The notes beneath the pieces are model-generated. The model had not been told where the DNA came from, searched no databases, and saw nothing but the letters and a program-made list of their open reading frames with translations. Both the position numbers and the translations under genes were made by a program. From contig UQPI01000058.1 in the NCBI GenBank assembly GCA_900542945.1, positions 1-13,189 on the forward strand: DNA of 13,189 nt, read 5' to 3'. Source of the DNA: an uncultured Collinsella sp. GTDB taxonomy: Bacteria; Actinomycetota; Coriobacteriia; Coriobacteriales; Coriobacteriaceae. This document shows, piece by piece, positions 1 to 6,837 of this stretch; positions within the stretch are counted from its first letter, which is position 1, and the number at the start of each line of letters is the position of its first letter.

Positions 1-543
1 TTCTGCCCAGGCATCTATAGCGTCTATAACTGCGTGATAGACCTCATCGAGGAGCATGTCGACAGCTGGAACGTTCTCGTTAAGGTCCGAGAGACCGATT
101 GCCAGCAGGCCGCCATCGGGCACCTCTTGGGGCGCATAGTTCACATTGACACCAATGCCACAGACGGCGAAAGGTTTGCCTTCGTTATCGCGTGCGGCCT
201 CGACCAGAATGCCGCCGAGTTTGCGTCCACGCGCGACCAGGTCGTTGGGCCATTTGAGGCCAATCTCGTTTGCAAGACCCTGTTTTTCGAGCGCCTCGAG
301 CACCGCTAGGCCGCTGACGGCAGCAAGACCAGAGTACTTCGCAGGATTAACGCATGGACGCAGGACAATCGAAAGCAATAGGTTGCCGGCGGTTGAATCC
401 CACTTGTGGCCGCGCCGGCCGCGTCCTGCTGTCTGAGCCCGGGCGGCAAGTCCTGTGCCGTGCGGCGCTCCCTGTTTTCCTGCTTCGAGCAGGTCATCGT
501 TGGTCGATCCGGTTACGTCGACTATCGTTAATTTGGCATCCAT
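1..543 (-). CDS. birA: Biotin-[acetyl-CoA-carboxylase] ligase (partial, C-terminus beyond the window)
   Basis: This enzyme makes biotinyl-5'-AMP and transfers biotin to the carrier lysine of AccB. The minus strand reads open for 181 codons from ATG 543-541 to the window edge, so the gene is cut at its 3' end. Family motifs are clear: VTGSTND near residues 10-15, the biotin/AMP loop GRGRRGHKW at 40-48, KWPND at 97-101, KLGGILVE at 108-115 and GIGVNVN at 129-135. The protein begins directly at the catalytic domain. The N-terminal helix-turn-helix of E. coli-type BirA is absent, so it should be a plain ligase and not a repressor. An AAGGAGGT Shine-Dalgarno (complement of about 554-561) supports the start. 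It is divergent from the fab/acc operon, which contains its substrate gene accB, and the two share a 174-bp intergenic region. Confidence 0.93.
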   Translation of the reverse strand, partial: MDAKLTIVDVTGSTNDDLLEAGKQGAPHGTGLAARAQTAGRGRRGHKWDSTAGNLLLSIVLRPCVNPAKYSGLAAVSGLAVLEALEKQGLANEIGLKWPNDLVARGRKLGGILVEAARDNEGKPFAVCGIGVNVNYAPQEVPDGGLLAIGLSDLNENVPAVDMLLDEVYHAVIDAIDAWAE

Positions 544-635
544 AACGGCTGCTACCTCCTTAATGAATAAGTGAATAACGCAATGGTGTCGAGAGAGACA
601 CAATGTGAAGCCTTTGTCGCATTTGGACAATTTAA

Positions 636-651
636 TGTTAACACGTTAACA
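636..651. promoter_or_regulatory. Putative operator 1 upstream of the fab operon (perfect palindrome)
   Basis: The site reads TGTTAACACGTTAACA: two perfect 7-bp inverted half-sites (TGTTAAC and GTTAACA) around a 2-bp centre. It lies 67 bp upstream of the fabH start, in the AT-rich part of the birA-fabH intergenic region. A second copy with two substitutions sits 48 bp downstream, which argues for a dimeric regulator binding twice. Its bases TTAACA could serve as a -35 element for a TATCCT at 667-672, but the 15-bp spacing is short, so I do not call that promoter. The regulator is unknown. The site does not resemble the FapR or FabT sites as I remember them. Confidence 0.6.
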
Positions 652-683
652 ACGACTGAAATGCGCTATCCTCTCTTGGTCGA

Positions 684-699
684 TGTAAACACGTCAACA
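684..699. promoter_or_regulatory. Putative operator 2 upstream of fabH (imperfect copy of operator 1)
   Basis: The site reads TGTAAACACGTCAACA, identical to the 636-651 site at 14 of 16 positions, with one substitution in each half-site. It ends 4 bp before the fabH Shine-Dalgarno. A bound protein here would block initiation or act as a roadblock to transcription of the operon. The function is inferred only from repetition, symmetry and position. Confidence 0.55.
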
Positions 700-703
700 A
701 CTC

Positions 704-711
704 AAAGGAGG
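704..711 (+). promoter_or_regulatory. fabH ribosome binding site (decides the start codon)
   Basis: AAAGGAGG lies 6 bases before ATG 718 and is a near-perfect Shine-Dalgarno. It fixes the fabH start at 718 and excludes the longer in-frame GTG at 571, whose added residues would be translated through both operator-like palindromes. Confidence 0.85.
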
Positions 712-717
712 TTAGTG

Positions 718-1677
718 ATGGGTTTCACGATTCTTGGAACAGGCTCGGCGCTTCCTAAGCGCAGTGTTTCCAATGACGAGCTGTCCGAGATCCTCGATAC
801 CTCGGATGAGTGGATTTTTACCCGCACAGGTATTAAGAGTCGCCACGTCTGCACCACTGAGTCACTTGACGACCTTGCCGTAGCGGCGAGCGAGCGGGCA
901 CTTCAGGTGTCCGGAATCGACGCGAGCCAGTTGGATCTGATCGTCTGCTCAACGACGACGGGTGACCACCTTGTTCCCGCCGAGGCGTGTGCCGTTGCTG
1001 AGCGACTGGGCGCGACGTGCCCTGCCTTCGATGTCTCGGCTGCCTGCGCCGGCTTCGTATTTGCGCTCGATGTTGCCGAGGGCTATATCGCCCGAGGACG
1101 AGCCAAGCATGTGCTTGTCGTTGCCGCCGAGCAGATGACGCGCGCGCTCGACTGGACCGACCGCGCCACCTGTGTGCTCTTTGGCGATGGGGCAGGCGCC
1201 GCGGTGATTGAGGCTGGGGGAGACAGCCCCCTTGCCGTTGAGCTTTCGACGGCGCCCGACGTCGAGACGTTGTGCGTTCCCGGTCTGGTCGGCACCTCGC
1301 CGTTTAAGGCCTCCGCAGATAGCGAGAGCGTGCTGTCCATGAATGGCCGCCGCGTGTTCAAGTTCGGCGTCAACGCGATTTGCGACACGGTCCATAAGCT
1401 TGCGAGCGATGCGGGCATTTCGGTCGAGGACATCGACCATTTTGTATTCCATCAGGCTAACGAACGAATCCTGAGTCAGGCGGTCAAGCGCCTCGGTGTG
1501 CCAGACAAGCGCGTGGTTCGAACGCTGCGCGAGACCGGCAACATTTCGAGCGCATGCATTCCGCTTGCCCTCGACCGGCTGGCAAACGCCGGTGCACTTC
1601 ACACGGGCGACACCATCGCCCTCGTTGGATTTGGCGCCGGTCTGGATATAGGTGGCTATCTACTTCGTTGGAAGTAG
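718..1677 (+). CDS. fabH: Beta-ketoacyl-ACP synthase III (KAS III)
   Basis: FabH starts fatty-acid synthesis by condensing a short acyl-CoA, usually acetyl-CoA or a branched primer, with malonyl-ACP. The 319-residue protein has the normal family length. The catalytic triad is intact: Cys110 in DVSAACAGF, His245 in FHQAN and Asn275 in GNISSA, corresponding to C112, H244 and N274 of E. coli FabH. The glycine-rich end FGAGLDIGG is also typical. The start at ATG 718 follows a strong AAAGGAGG, and the sequence GFTILGTGSALP is a usual FabH N-terminus. It is the first gene of the fab/acc operon, preceded by two operator-like palindromes, so it is probably the main point of transcriptional control. 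Whether it prefers acetyl or branched primers cannot be read from sequence alone. Confidence 0.97.
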   Translation: MGFTILGTGSALPKRSVSNDELSEILDTSDEWIFTRTGIKSRHVCTTESLDDLAVAASERALQVSGIDASQLDLIVCSTTTGDHLVPAEACAVAERLGATCPAFDVSAACAGFVFALDVAEGYIARGRAKHVLVVAAEQMTRALDWTDRATCVLFGDGAGAAVIEAGGDSPLAVELSTAPDVETLCVPGLVGTSPFKASADSESVLSMNGRRVFKFGVNAICDTVHKLASDAGISVEDIDHFVFHQANERILSQAVKRLGVPDKRVVRTLRETGNISSACIPLALDRLANAGALHTGDTIALVGFGAGLDIGGYLLRWK

Positions 1678-1729
1678 TTGCACATAGGAAATAAAAACGC
1701 CCCTAGGGCACAAACAAAGGAGAACTACC

Positions 1730-1966
1730 ATGGCAGATCAGAAGACCTTCGAGCGCGTTTGCGATGTTATCCGCGAGACCGCCGGTCTTGACGACGTCGA
1801 GATGAAGCCCGAGTCCACGCTCGAGGAGATTGGTCTCGACAGTCTGGGCACCGTCGAGATCCTCGTCGCCGTTGAGGACGAGTTTGGCATCCAGCTCGAT
1901 ACCGAGGAGAACCCCAAGACGGTCGGCGAGTTCGCCGATACGGTCGAGGCGGCATTGGAGAAGTAG
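1730..1966 (+). CDS. acpP: Acyl carrier protein
   Basis: This is the small acidic carrier that holds growing acyl chains as thioesters on 4'-phosphopantetheine. It has 78 residues, the standard size. The attachment serine is Ser38 in the motif GLDSLGTVE, followed by the acidic recognition helix (VEILVAVEDEF). The residue after DSL is Gly, where many ACPs have Asp. The start has a good AAAGGAG about 7 bases upstream. The 52-bp gap after fabH is the longest inside the operon. It is A-rich and contains a small dyad (GCCC-CTA-GGGC, 1699-1709), which might help set the high expression an ACP needs. No phosphopantetheinyl transferase gene lies in the window, so activation must come from elsewhere. 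Confidence 0.97.
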   Translation: MADQKTFERVCDVIRETAGLDDVEMKPESTLEEIGLDSLGTVEILVAVEDEFGIQLDTEENPKTVGEFADTVEAALEK

Positions 1967-1968
1967 AG

Positions 1969-2913
1969 ATGCTCAAGACTCCTCTCTGCGATCTGCTCGG
2001 CATCGAAAAGCCCGTGTTCCAGGGCGGTATGGCCTGGATCGCCGACGCCTCGCTGGCGTCCGCAGTGTCCGAGGCGGGCGGCTTAGGGATTATCGCGGCC
2101 ATGAACGCCGACGCCAACTGGCTGCGCGACCAGATTCATGAGCTGCGCGCCAGGACGGATAAGCCCTTTGGCGTCAACGTCATGCTCATGAGCCCGTTTG
2201 CCGACGAGGTCGCGCGGGTCGTGATTGACGAGCGGGTGCCGGTCGTCGTGACGGGTGCCGGCAATCCCACCAAGTACATGAAGGCGTGGAACGAGGCGGG
2301 CATCAAGGTCATCCCGGTCGTTGCCTCGGTGGCTTTGGCGCGTCTCGTGGCGCGTCGTGGAGCCACTGCCGTGGTTGCCGAGGGTACCGAATCAGGCGGC
2401 CATATTGGCGAGACCTCGACGATGGCACTGGTGCCACAGGTTGTCGATGCGGTCGATATTCCCGTGGTTGCGGCTGGCGGTATCGCCGATGGCCGCGGCG
2501 TGGCGGCCGCCTTTATGCTGGGCGCCGCCGGCGTGCAGGTGGGTACGCGCTTTCTGATCGCAGATGAGTGCACCGTATCGGAGCAGTACAAGGAGATGGT
2601 CCTGAAGGCCAACGACACCTCGACGCGTGCGACCGGCCGCTCGACGGGACACCCGGTGCGTGCCCTCAAGAGCCCCTTCACCAACGCGTATGCCAAGAAC
2701 GAGGCGGTGGGCGCAAGCCCCGAGGAGCTCGGGGCCATGGGCACGGGCGCGCTTCGTAAAGCCGCAAAGGACGGAAATTACGAAGAGGGTTCGTTTTTGT
2801 GCGGACAGATTGCCGGCATGGTCAACGAACGCCAGAGCGCACGCGAAATCGTCGACGATCTGGTCGATGGCGCCGAGCATGTCCTGAAGGGTGCGTCCGC
2901 ATGGGTAGCGTAG
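1969..2913 (+). CDS. fabK: Enoyl-ACP reductase II (FMN-dependent, FabK type)
   Basis: FabK carries out the last reduction of each elongation cycle, turning trans-2-enoyl-ACP into acyl-ACP with NAD(P)H and FMN. The 314-residue protein is a TIM-barrel of the nitronate monooxygenase/FabK family. It starts with PVFQGGMAWIADASLASAVSEAGGLG, split here by family convention into the FMN-site loop QGGM (18-21) and the following helix. The segment ESGGHIG carries His145, matching the key His144 of streptococcal FabK, and AAGGIADGRG (168-177) plus GTRF (192-195) form the phosphate-binding part. It begins 2 bp after acpP and overlaps fabD by 13 bp, so its translation is coupled to both. The operon position supports FabK over a nitronate monooxygenase. 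FabK enzymes are known to be insensitive to triclosan, unlike FabI. Confidence 0.95.
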   Translation: MLKTPLCDLLGIEKPVFQGGMAWIADASLASAVSEAGGLGIIAAMNADANWLRDQIHELRARTDKPFGVNVMLMSPFADEVARVVIDERVPVVVTGAGNPTKYMKAWNEAGIKVIPVVASVALARLVARRGATAVVAEGTESGGHIGETSTMALVPQVVDAVDIPVVAAGGIADGRGVAAAFMLGAAGVQVGTRFLIADECTVSEQYKEMVLKANDTSTRATGRSTGHPVRALKSPFTNAYAKNEAVGASPEELGAMGTGALRKAAKDGNYEEGSFLCGQIAGMVNERQSAREIVDDLVDGAEHVLKGASAWVA

Positions 2914-3827
2914 CGTTTCTATTTGCCGGTCAGGGTGCCCAGCATCCCGCGATGGGCGTCGACCTGATCGAGACATCGCCGGCGGCTGCCGAGGTGTTCG
3001 CCATTGTCGACGAGGTGCGCCCGGGGACCAGTGAGCAGTGCCGAAGCGCCTCCAAGGAGGAACTCTCGCAGACCGAGAACACGCAGCCGTGCGTGTTCGT
3101 TCACGATCTGGCAGCGGCTGCCGCCCTGCGTGAGCGCGGCGTGGTACCTGCCGCCTGTGCGGGTTTTTCGCTTGGCGAGGTCGCCGCGCTCACCTTTGCG
3201 GGGGCGTTCGATACGCGAGCGGGCTTTGAGCTCGTGTGCGAGCGCGCGGCGCTGATGGCCGCGGCTGCCGAGCGCCATCCGGGCGGCATGCGCGCCGTCA
3301 TCAAGCTCGATGCGGCGCAAGTCGAGAACCTGGCTTCGCAGGTCGGCGAGGACTGCTGGCCGGTCAACTACAACAGCCCGCAGCAGACGGTTGTGGCTGG
3401 AACGCCCGATGCGTTGCAGACCCTCGACGTCCTAGTAAAAGAGGCTGGCGGCCGCGCTATGAAAGTCGCGGTGTCGGGCGCATTTCATAGCCCCTATATG
3501 GCCGAGGCGACTGAGGGGCTGGCGACGTATATCCAAGCCGACCACGCGCCGTCACCGCTGCTGATTCCGGTCATGGCAAACATGACGGCGGCGCCCTATC
3601 CGGCGGACCCGCGAGCGGCATCGGATGTCTTGGCCAATCAGGTGAGTCATGCCGTTCGTTGGGTCGACACGCTGCATACTCTGCAGAATCAGGGCATCGA
3701 CACGTTTATTGAGGTCGGCCCTGGCAAAACGCTGTCGGGCCTGGTCAAGCGTACGCTGAGCGACGTTCGCGTGTATTCGTGCGAAACGGCCGAGCAGGTC
3801 GCAGCTATTGCCGACGAGCTCGCATAG
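2901..3827 (+). CDS. fabD: Malonyl-CoA:ACP transacylase
   Basis: FabD moves malonate from CoA to ACP, supplying the extender unit for FabH and FabF. The 308-residue protein matches the family length. It opens with VAFLFAGQGAQ and carries the nucleophile Ser90 in AGFSLGE, Arg115 and His196 in GAFHSPYM, equivalent to S92, R117 and H201 of E. coli FabD. The oxyanion-hole GQGAQ and the C-terminal EVGPGKTLSGLVKR are typical. I place the start at ATG 2901 because the family N-terminus begins there. The reading frame stays open further upstream, but only inside fabK. The start overlaps the last 13 bp of fabK and has only a weak AAGGG, which suggests translational coupling. Confidence 0.96.
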   Translation: MGSVAFLFAGQGAQHPAMGVDLIETSPAAAEVFAIVDEVRPGTSEQCRSASKEELSQTENTQPCVFVHDLAAAAALRERGVVPAACAGFSLGEVAALTFAGAFDTRAGFELVCERAALMAAAAERHPGGMRAVIKLDAAQVENLASQVGEDCWPVNYNSPQQTVVAGTPDALQTLDVLVKEAGGRAMKVAVSGAFHSPYMAEATEGLATYIQADHAPSPLLIPVMANMTAAPYPADPRAASDVLANQVSHAVRWVDTLHTLQNQGIDTFIEVGPGKTLSGLVKRTLSDVRVYSCETAEQVAAIADELA

Positions 3828-3857
3828 TCCACAGGGCTGTAACCCGAAAGGAATGAC

Positions 3858-4631
3858 ATGGGCAACTTGAACAACGGCGCGCTCGAGCGCAACGACTCAC
3901 GTCGCGTGGCACTGGTCACGGGCGGCTCGCGGGGTATCGGCCGCGCCTGCGCTGTCGGTCTGGCGGAGGACGGCTTTGATATCGCCGTCGTCTATGCCGG
4001 CAGCGTCGATGCGGCGCGCAAGACGTGCGAAGCCTGTGAGGCGGTTGGCGCCACGGCACGCGCATATCAATGCGACGTGGCCGATCCCGCTGCCGTCAAC
4101 GCGTGCGTGGAAGCGGTCCTCAACGACTTTGGTTCCATTTGGGCGCTCGTCAACAACGCCGGCATCACCCGCGATGGCCTGCTCATGCGCATGGGCGATG
4201 ACGCATTCGATCGCGTGCTCGATGTCAATCTCAAGGGAACATTCAATATGACGCGCGCGCTCACCAAGACCTTTATGCGTCAGCGCGGCGGTTGCGTCGT
4301 CAACATGAGCTCGGTCGTGGGCCTGATGGGCAATGCCGGGCAAGCCAACTACGCTGCTTCCAAGGCGGGCGTGATAGGGCTTACCAAGGCGGTGGCGCGC
4401 GAGCTTGCGCCTCGTGGCGTACGAGCGAACGCGGTCGCCCCCGGGTTTGTTGAGACAGATATGACGGCAAAGCTCTCGGAGAAGGTGCGTACGGCAACCG
4501 AGGAACAGATTCCCCTTAAGCGCATGGCACGTCCCGAGGAAGTGGCCGGCGTGGTGCGCTTTTTAGCGAGCGATGCGGCTGCTTACATTACGGGCGAGGT
4601 CGTGCGCGTCGACGGCGGAATGGCGATGTAG
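3858..4631 (+). CDS. fabG: 3-oxoacyl-ACP reductase
   Basis: FabG is the NADPH-dependent short-chain dehydrogenase that reduces beta-ketoacyl-ACP. The 257-residue protein has the cofactor motif TGGSRGIG at 21-28, NNAG at 99-102, and the catalytic set Asn124, Ser152, Tyr165 and Lys169 (NMSSVVG and NYAASK). The ending ITGEVVRVDGGMAM is the usual FabG C-terminus. It carries about 14 extra polar residues before the Rossmann fold. The start at ATG 3858 follows AAAGGA. Another ATG at 3853 is out of frame. It is separated by 30 bp from fabD and 39 bp from fabF. The SDR family is broad, but operon position and these motifs make FabG the clear choice. Confidence 0.96.
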   Translation: MGNLNNGALERNDSRRVALVTGGSRGIGRACAVGLAEDGFDIAVVYAGSVDAARKTCEACEAVGATARAYQCDVADPAAVNACVEAVLNDFGSIWALVNNAGITRDGLLMRMGDDAFDRVLDVNLKGTFNMTRALTKTFMRQRGGCVVNMSSVVGLMGNAGQANYAASKAGVIGLTKAVARELAPRGVRANAVAPGFVETDMTAKLSEKVRTATEEQIPLKRMARPEEVAGVVRFLASDAAAYITGEVVRVDGGMAM

Positions 4632-4670
4632 AAACCAGGGCCGAAGAACGGCTTGGATGAGGAGACCATG

Positions 4671-5918
4671 ATGGAACAGAGAGTTGCAATCACCGGCATC
4701 GGTGCCGTATCGCCGCTCGGCAACACCGCGCTTGCCACCTGGGCGGCCATGTGCGCCGGGACCTGTGGCATCGGCCCGATCACGCACTTCGATACCGATG
4801 CGTTTACCGTCAAGGTGGCGGCCGAAGTCAAGGGCTTTGACGGCAACGAGTACTTTGGCAAGCGTGACGCCAAGCATCTGGACCCCTGCGTTCAGTTTGC
4901 GATGGCGGCTTCGGACGAGGCAATGCACGATGCGGGCTTTGATGTCGAAGGCGCCATCGATCGTGAGCGCCTGGGCGTCTACGTGGGCTCGGGCGTGGGC
5001 GGCATGACGACGCTCGTCGACAACGTCCACACGATCGCCGATCGTGGACCTCGCCGCGCATCGCCCTATATGATTGCGATGATGATCCCCAACATGGCTT
5101 CGGGCAATATCGCGATCCGCCACAAGGCAAAGGGACCGACCCTGCCAGTCGTGACTGCTTGCGCGACCTCGGCCCATGCGGTGGGCGAGGCGTTCCGCGC
5201 CATCAAGCACGGCTATGCCGACGCGATCCTCGCGGGCGGCGCCGAGGCGGCCATTATCCCCGATGCCGTTGCAGGCTTTACGTCCTGCCGCGCATTGACC
5301 ACCAACCCCGATCCTGCGACGGCTTGCCGCCCGTTCGATGCAGACCGCGACGGCTTTGTGATGGGCGAGGGCGCTTGCGTGCTGGTACTCGAGAGCATGG
5401 AACATGCGCAGGCGCGCGGTGCGCACATTTATGCCGAGGTCGTGGGCTACGGCAACACCGATGATGCTTATCACATCACGAGTCCCGATCCCGAGGCTGC
5501 CGGCATTGCCCGCGCGATATCGCTGGCGGTGGCCGAGGGCGACGTCAAGCCTTCCGAGGGCCTCTACATCAATGCCCACGGCACCTCGACCAAGCTTAAT
5601 GATTCGTCCGAGACGGCGGGCATTAAGCGAGCGCTCGGCGAGGACGCGGCGCGCGCCGCACATGTCTCGTCGACCAAGTCGATGACGGGGCACATGATCG
5701 GTGCCACGGGGGCCATCGAGGTCATGGCCTGCGCCATGGCACTCGAGCAGGGCGTGGTGCCGCCGACCATTAACTACCACACGCCCGATTCCGCCTGCGA
5801 TCTTGATTACACGCCCAATCGCGCGGTTCGCGCCGACCTTACCTGGGCGCTTTCGACCAACCTGGGCTTTGGCGGGCACAACGCCGCCATCGCGCTGCGT
5901 AGATATACGAGGAGCTAG
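4671..5918 (+). CDS. fabF: Beta-ketoacyl-ACP synthase II (KAS II)
   Basis: FabF elongates acyl-ACP by decarboxylative condensation with malonyl-ACP. The 415-residue protein has the thiolase-fold triad Cys164 (TACATS), His303 (NAHGTST) and His341 (TGHMIGATG), with Lys336 in SSTKSMTGH. The ending STNLGFGGHNAAIALRRY is typical. The start is slightly uncertain: ATG 4671 gives six bases of spacing from the GAGGAG at 4659-4664, while ATG 4668 adds one Met. A TTG at 4653 is also in frame but overlaps the ribosome site. It is the only elongating KAS here, so it probably handles all chain lengths. No FabB, FabA or FabM accompanies it, leaving the source of any unsaturated chains unknown. Confidence 0.97.
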   Translation: MEQRVAITGIGAVSPLGNTALATWAAMCAGTCGIGPITHFDTDAFTVKVAAEVKGFDGNEYFGKRDAKHLDPCVQFAMAASDEAMHDAGFDVEGAIDRERLGVYVGSGVGGMTTLVDNVHTIADRGPRRASPYMIAMMIPNMASGNIAIRHKAKGPTLPVVTACATSAHAVGEAFRAIKHGYADAILAGGAEAAIIPDAVAGFTSCRALTTNPDPATACRPFDADRDGFVMGEGACVLVLESMEHAQARGAHIYAEVVGYGNTDDAYHITSPDPEAAGIARAISLAVAEGDVKPSEGLYINAHGTSTKLNDSSETAGIKRALGEDAARAAHVSSTKSMTGHMIGATGAIEVMACAMALEQGVVPPTINYHTPDSACDLDYTPNRAVRADLTWALSTNLGFGGHNAAIALRRYTRS

Positions 5919-5921
5919 AGC

Positions 5922-6395
5922 ATGGATTCCAAAAGACTTGCCGAGATAGCCGATGTTATGGAGGACCGCGGCCTCACGCGCGTACGCGTTGAGGAGCCCG
6001 ATGGCACCGCGGTCGAACTCGAGCGCGCGAGTGTGGCGCAGCCGGTTGCCGTGCCCATGCCTATGCCGAGCGCCATGGCCGCTCAAGTTGCAGATCCCAC
6101 AGTCGCGCCTGCCGCACCGGAACCCGCCACGCAGACACCTGCCGCCGCGCCGGAGCCCAAGGGCACCGAGGTGACTGCTCCCATGGTGGGCGTCTTCTAT
6201 GCTGCCCCTGCGCCGGGCGACGAGCCATTTGTGCGCGTGGGTTCCAAGGTCAAGGCCGGCGAGACCCTCTGCATCATCGAGGCCATGAAGGTTCTCAACG
6301 AGGTGACGGCCGAGGCAGACGGTGAGGTGCTCGAGATCTGCGTGGCCGACGGCGACCTCGTGGAGTTTGGCAGCTGCCTCATGAGGATCGGATAG
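5922..6395 (+). CDS. accB: Biotin carboxyl carrier protein of acetyl-CoA carboxylase
   Basis: AccB carries the biotin that shuttles CO2 from AccC to the carboxyltransferase. The 157-residue protein has three parts. A short N-terminal domain (about 1-36) is followed by a flexible linker of Pro, Ala and Met (about 37-82) and a C-terminal biotinyl domain (83-157). Lys123 in EAMKVLNE is the biotinylation site, and the hairpin VFYAAPAPGDEPFV is the BCCP 'thumb' region typical of bacterial AccB. The gene starts 3 bp after fabF, using a GAGGAG inside the fabF end, so the two are probably translationally coupled. Its ligase gene birA lies divergently at the head of the operon. Confidence 0.97.
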   Translation: MDSKRLAEIADVMEDRGLTRVRVEEPDGTAVELERASVAQPVAVPMPMPSAMAAQVADPTVAPAAPEPATQTPAAAPEPKGTEVTAPMVGVFYAAPAPGDEPFVRVGSKVKAGETLCIIEAMKVLNEVTAEADGEVLEICVADGDLVEFGSCLMRIG

Positions 6396-6404
6396 GTGAT
6401 ATCC

Positions 6405-6827
6405 ATGAACAAAGAAGAGCTCAAGAAGCTGTTACCGCATCGCGAGCCGATGCTTTTGCTCGACGAAGCCGAGCTGGTGGGCGACGAGGCCCACGGCAAG
6501 ATCACGATTACAGGCGACGAGTACTTTTTGCAGGGACATTTTCCGGGAAACCCGGTCGTTCCCGGCGTGATTCAGTGCGAGATGCTCGCCCAGAACTGCT
6601 GCGTGCTGCTGATGGGCGATGAGGAGGCGCGCGGCGCGACGCCGTTCTACACGAGTCTGGACAAGGTGCGCTTTAAGCGTCCGGTGCGCCCGGGCGACAC
6701 GGTGGATCTAGTGTGCTCCATCACGCGTGCGCGCGGGCCGTTCCGCTTTGCGACGGGTACTGCGAGCGTCAACGGTGAGGTTTGCTGCCGCGCCGATATG
6801 TCTTTTGCACTCATGCACGAAAGTTAA
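6405..6827 (+). CDS. fabZ: 3-hydroxyacyl-ACP dehydratase
   Basis: FabZ removes water from beta-hydroxyacyl-ACP to give trans-2-enoyl-ACP for FabK. The 140-residue hot-dog-fold protein has the catalytic His45 in GHFPGNPVVPGV and Glu59 in CEMLAQ, plus the N-terminal LLPHREPMLLLD typical of FabZ. I chose ATG 6405 because AGGTG at 6394-6398 lies six bases upstream. A GTG at 6396, immediately after the accB stop, is in frame but sits on that ribosome site. The motif set fits FabZ and not the isomerising FabA. It is placed between accB and accC, the same interleaving seen in streptococcal fab clusters. Confidence 0.96.
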   Translation: MNKEELKKLLPHREPMLLLDEAELVGDEAHGKITITGDEYFLQGHFPGNPVVPGVIQCEMLAQNCCVLLMGDEEARGATPFYTSLDKVRFKRPVRPGDTVDLVCSITRARGPFRFATGTASVNGEVCCRADMSFALMHES

Positions 6828-6837
6828 GGAAGGCTCC

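Noticed and set aside
646..672. Promoter TTAACA (646-651) with TATCCT (667-672) before fabH
   Set aside because: The spacing of 15 bp is short and the -10 is a weak match, so the promoter is not called, although one must lie in this region.
571..717. Longer fabH starting at GTG 571
   Set aside because: The extra 49 residues do not look like FabH, would be read through both palindromes, and ATG 718 has a near-perfect ribosome site.
2717..2735. Perfect 8-bp hairpin GCCCCGAG-GAG-CTCGGGGC inside fabK
   Set aside because: It encodes ordinary FabK residues (SPEELGA) with common GC-rich codons. Nothing links it to regulation.
5025..5049. Bulged dyad in fabF (GTCCAC-AC-GATCG and CGATC-GTGGAC)
   Set aside because: It falls in conserved-looking coding sequence and could arise by chance in GC-rich DNA. 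There is no context for a site.
4563..6086. Long 507-codon open frame on the minus strand opposite fabF and accB
   Set aside because: It is a shadow of GC-rich codons of fabF and accB, whose catalytic motifs are intact. The antisense protein is rich in Arg, His and Gly and shows no domain.
6727..6837. Upstream extension of accC into fabZ
   Set aside because: The extra residues come from the fabZ coding region in another frame. The standard AccC N-terminus starts at ATG 6838 with a good ribosome site.
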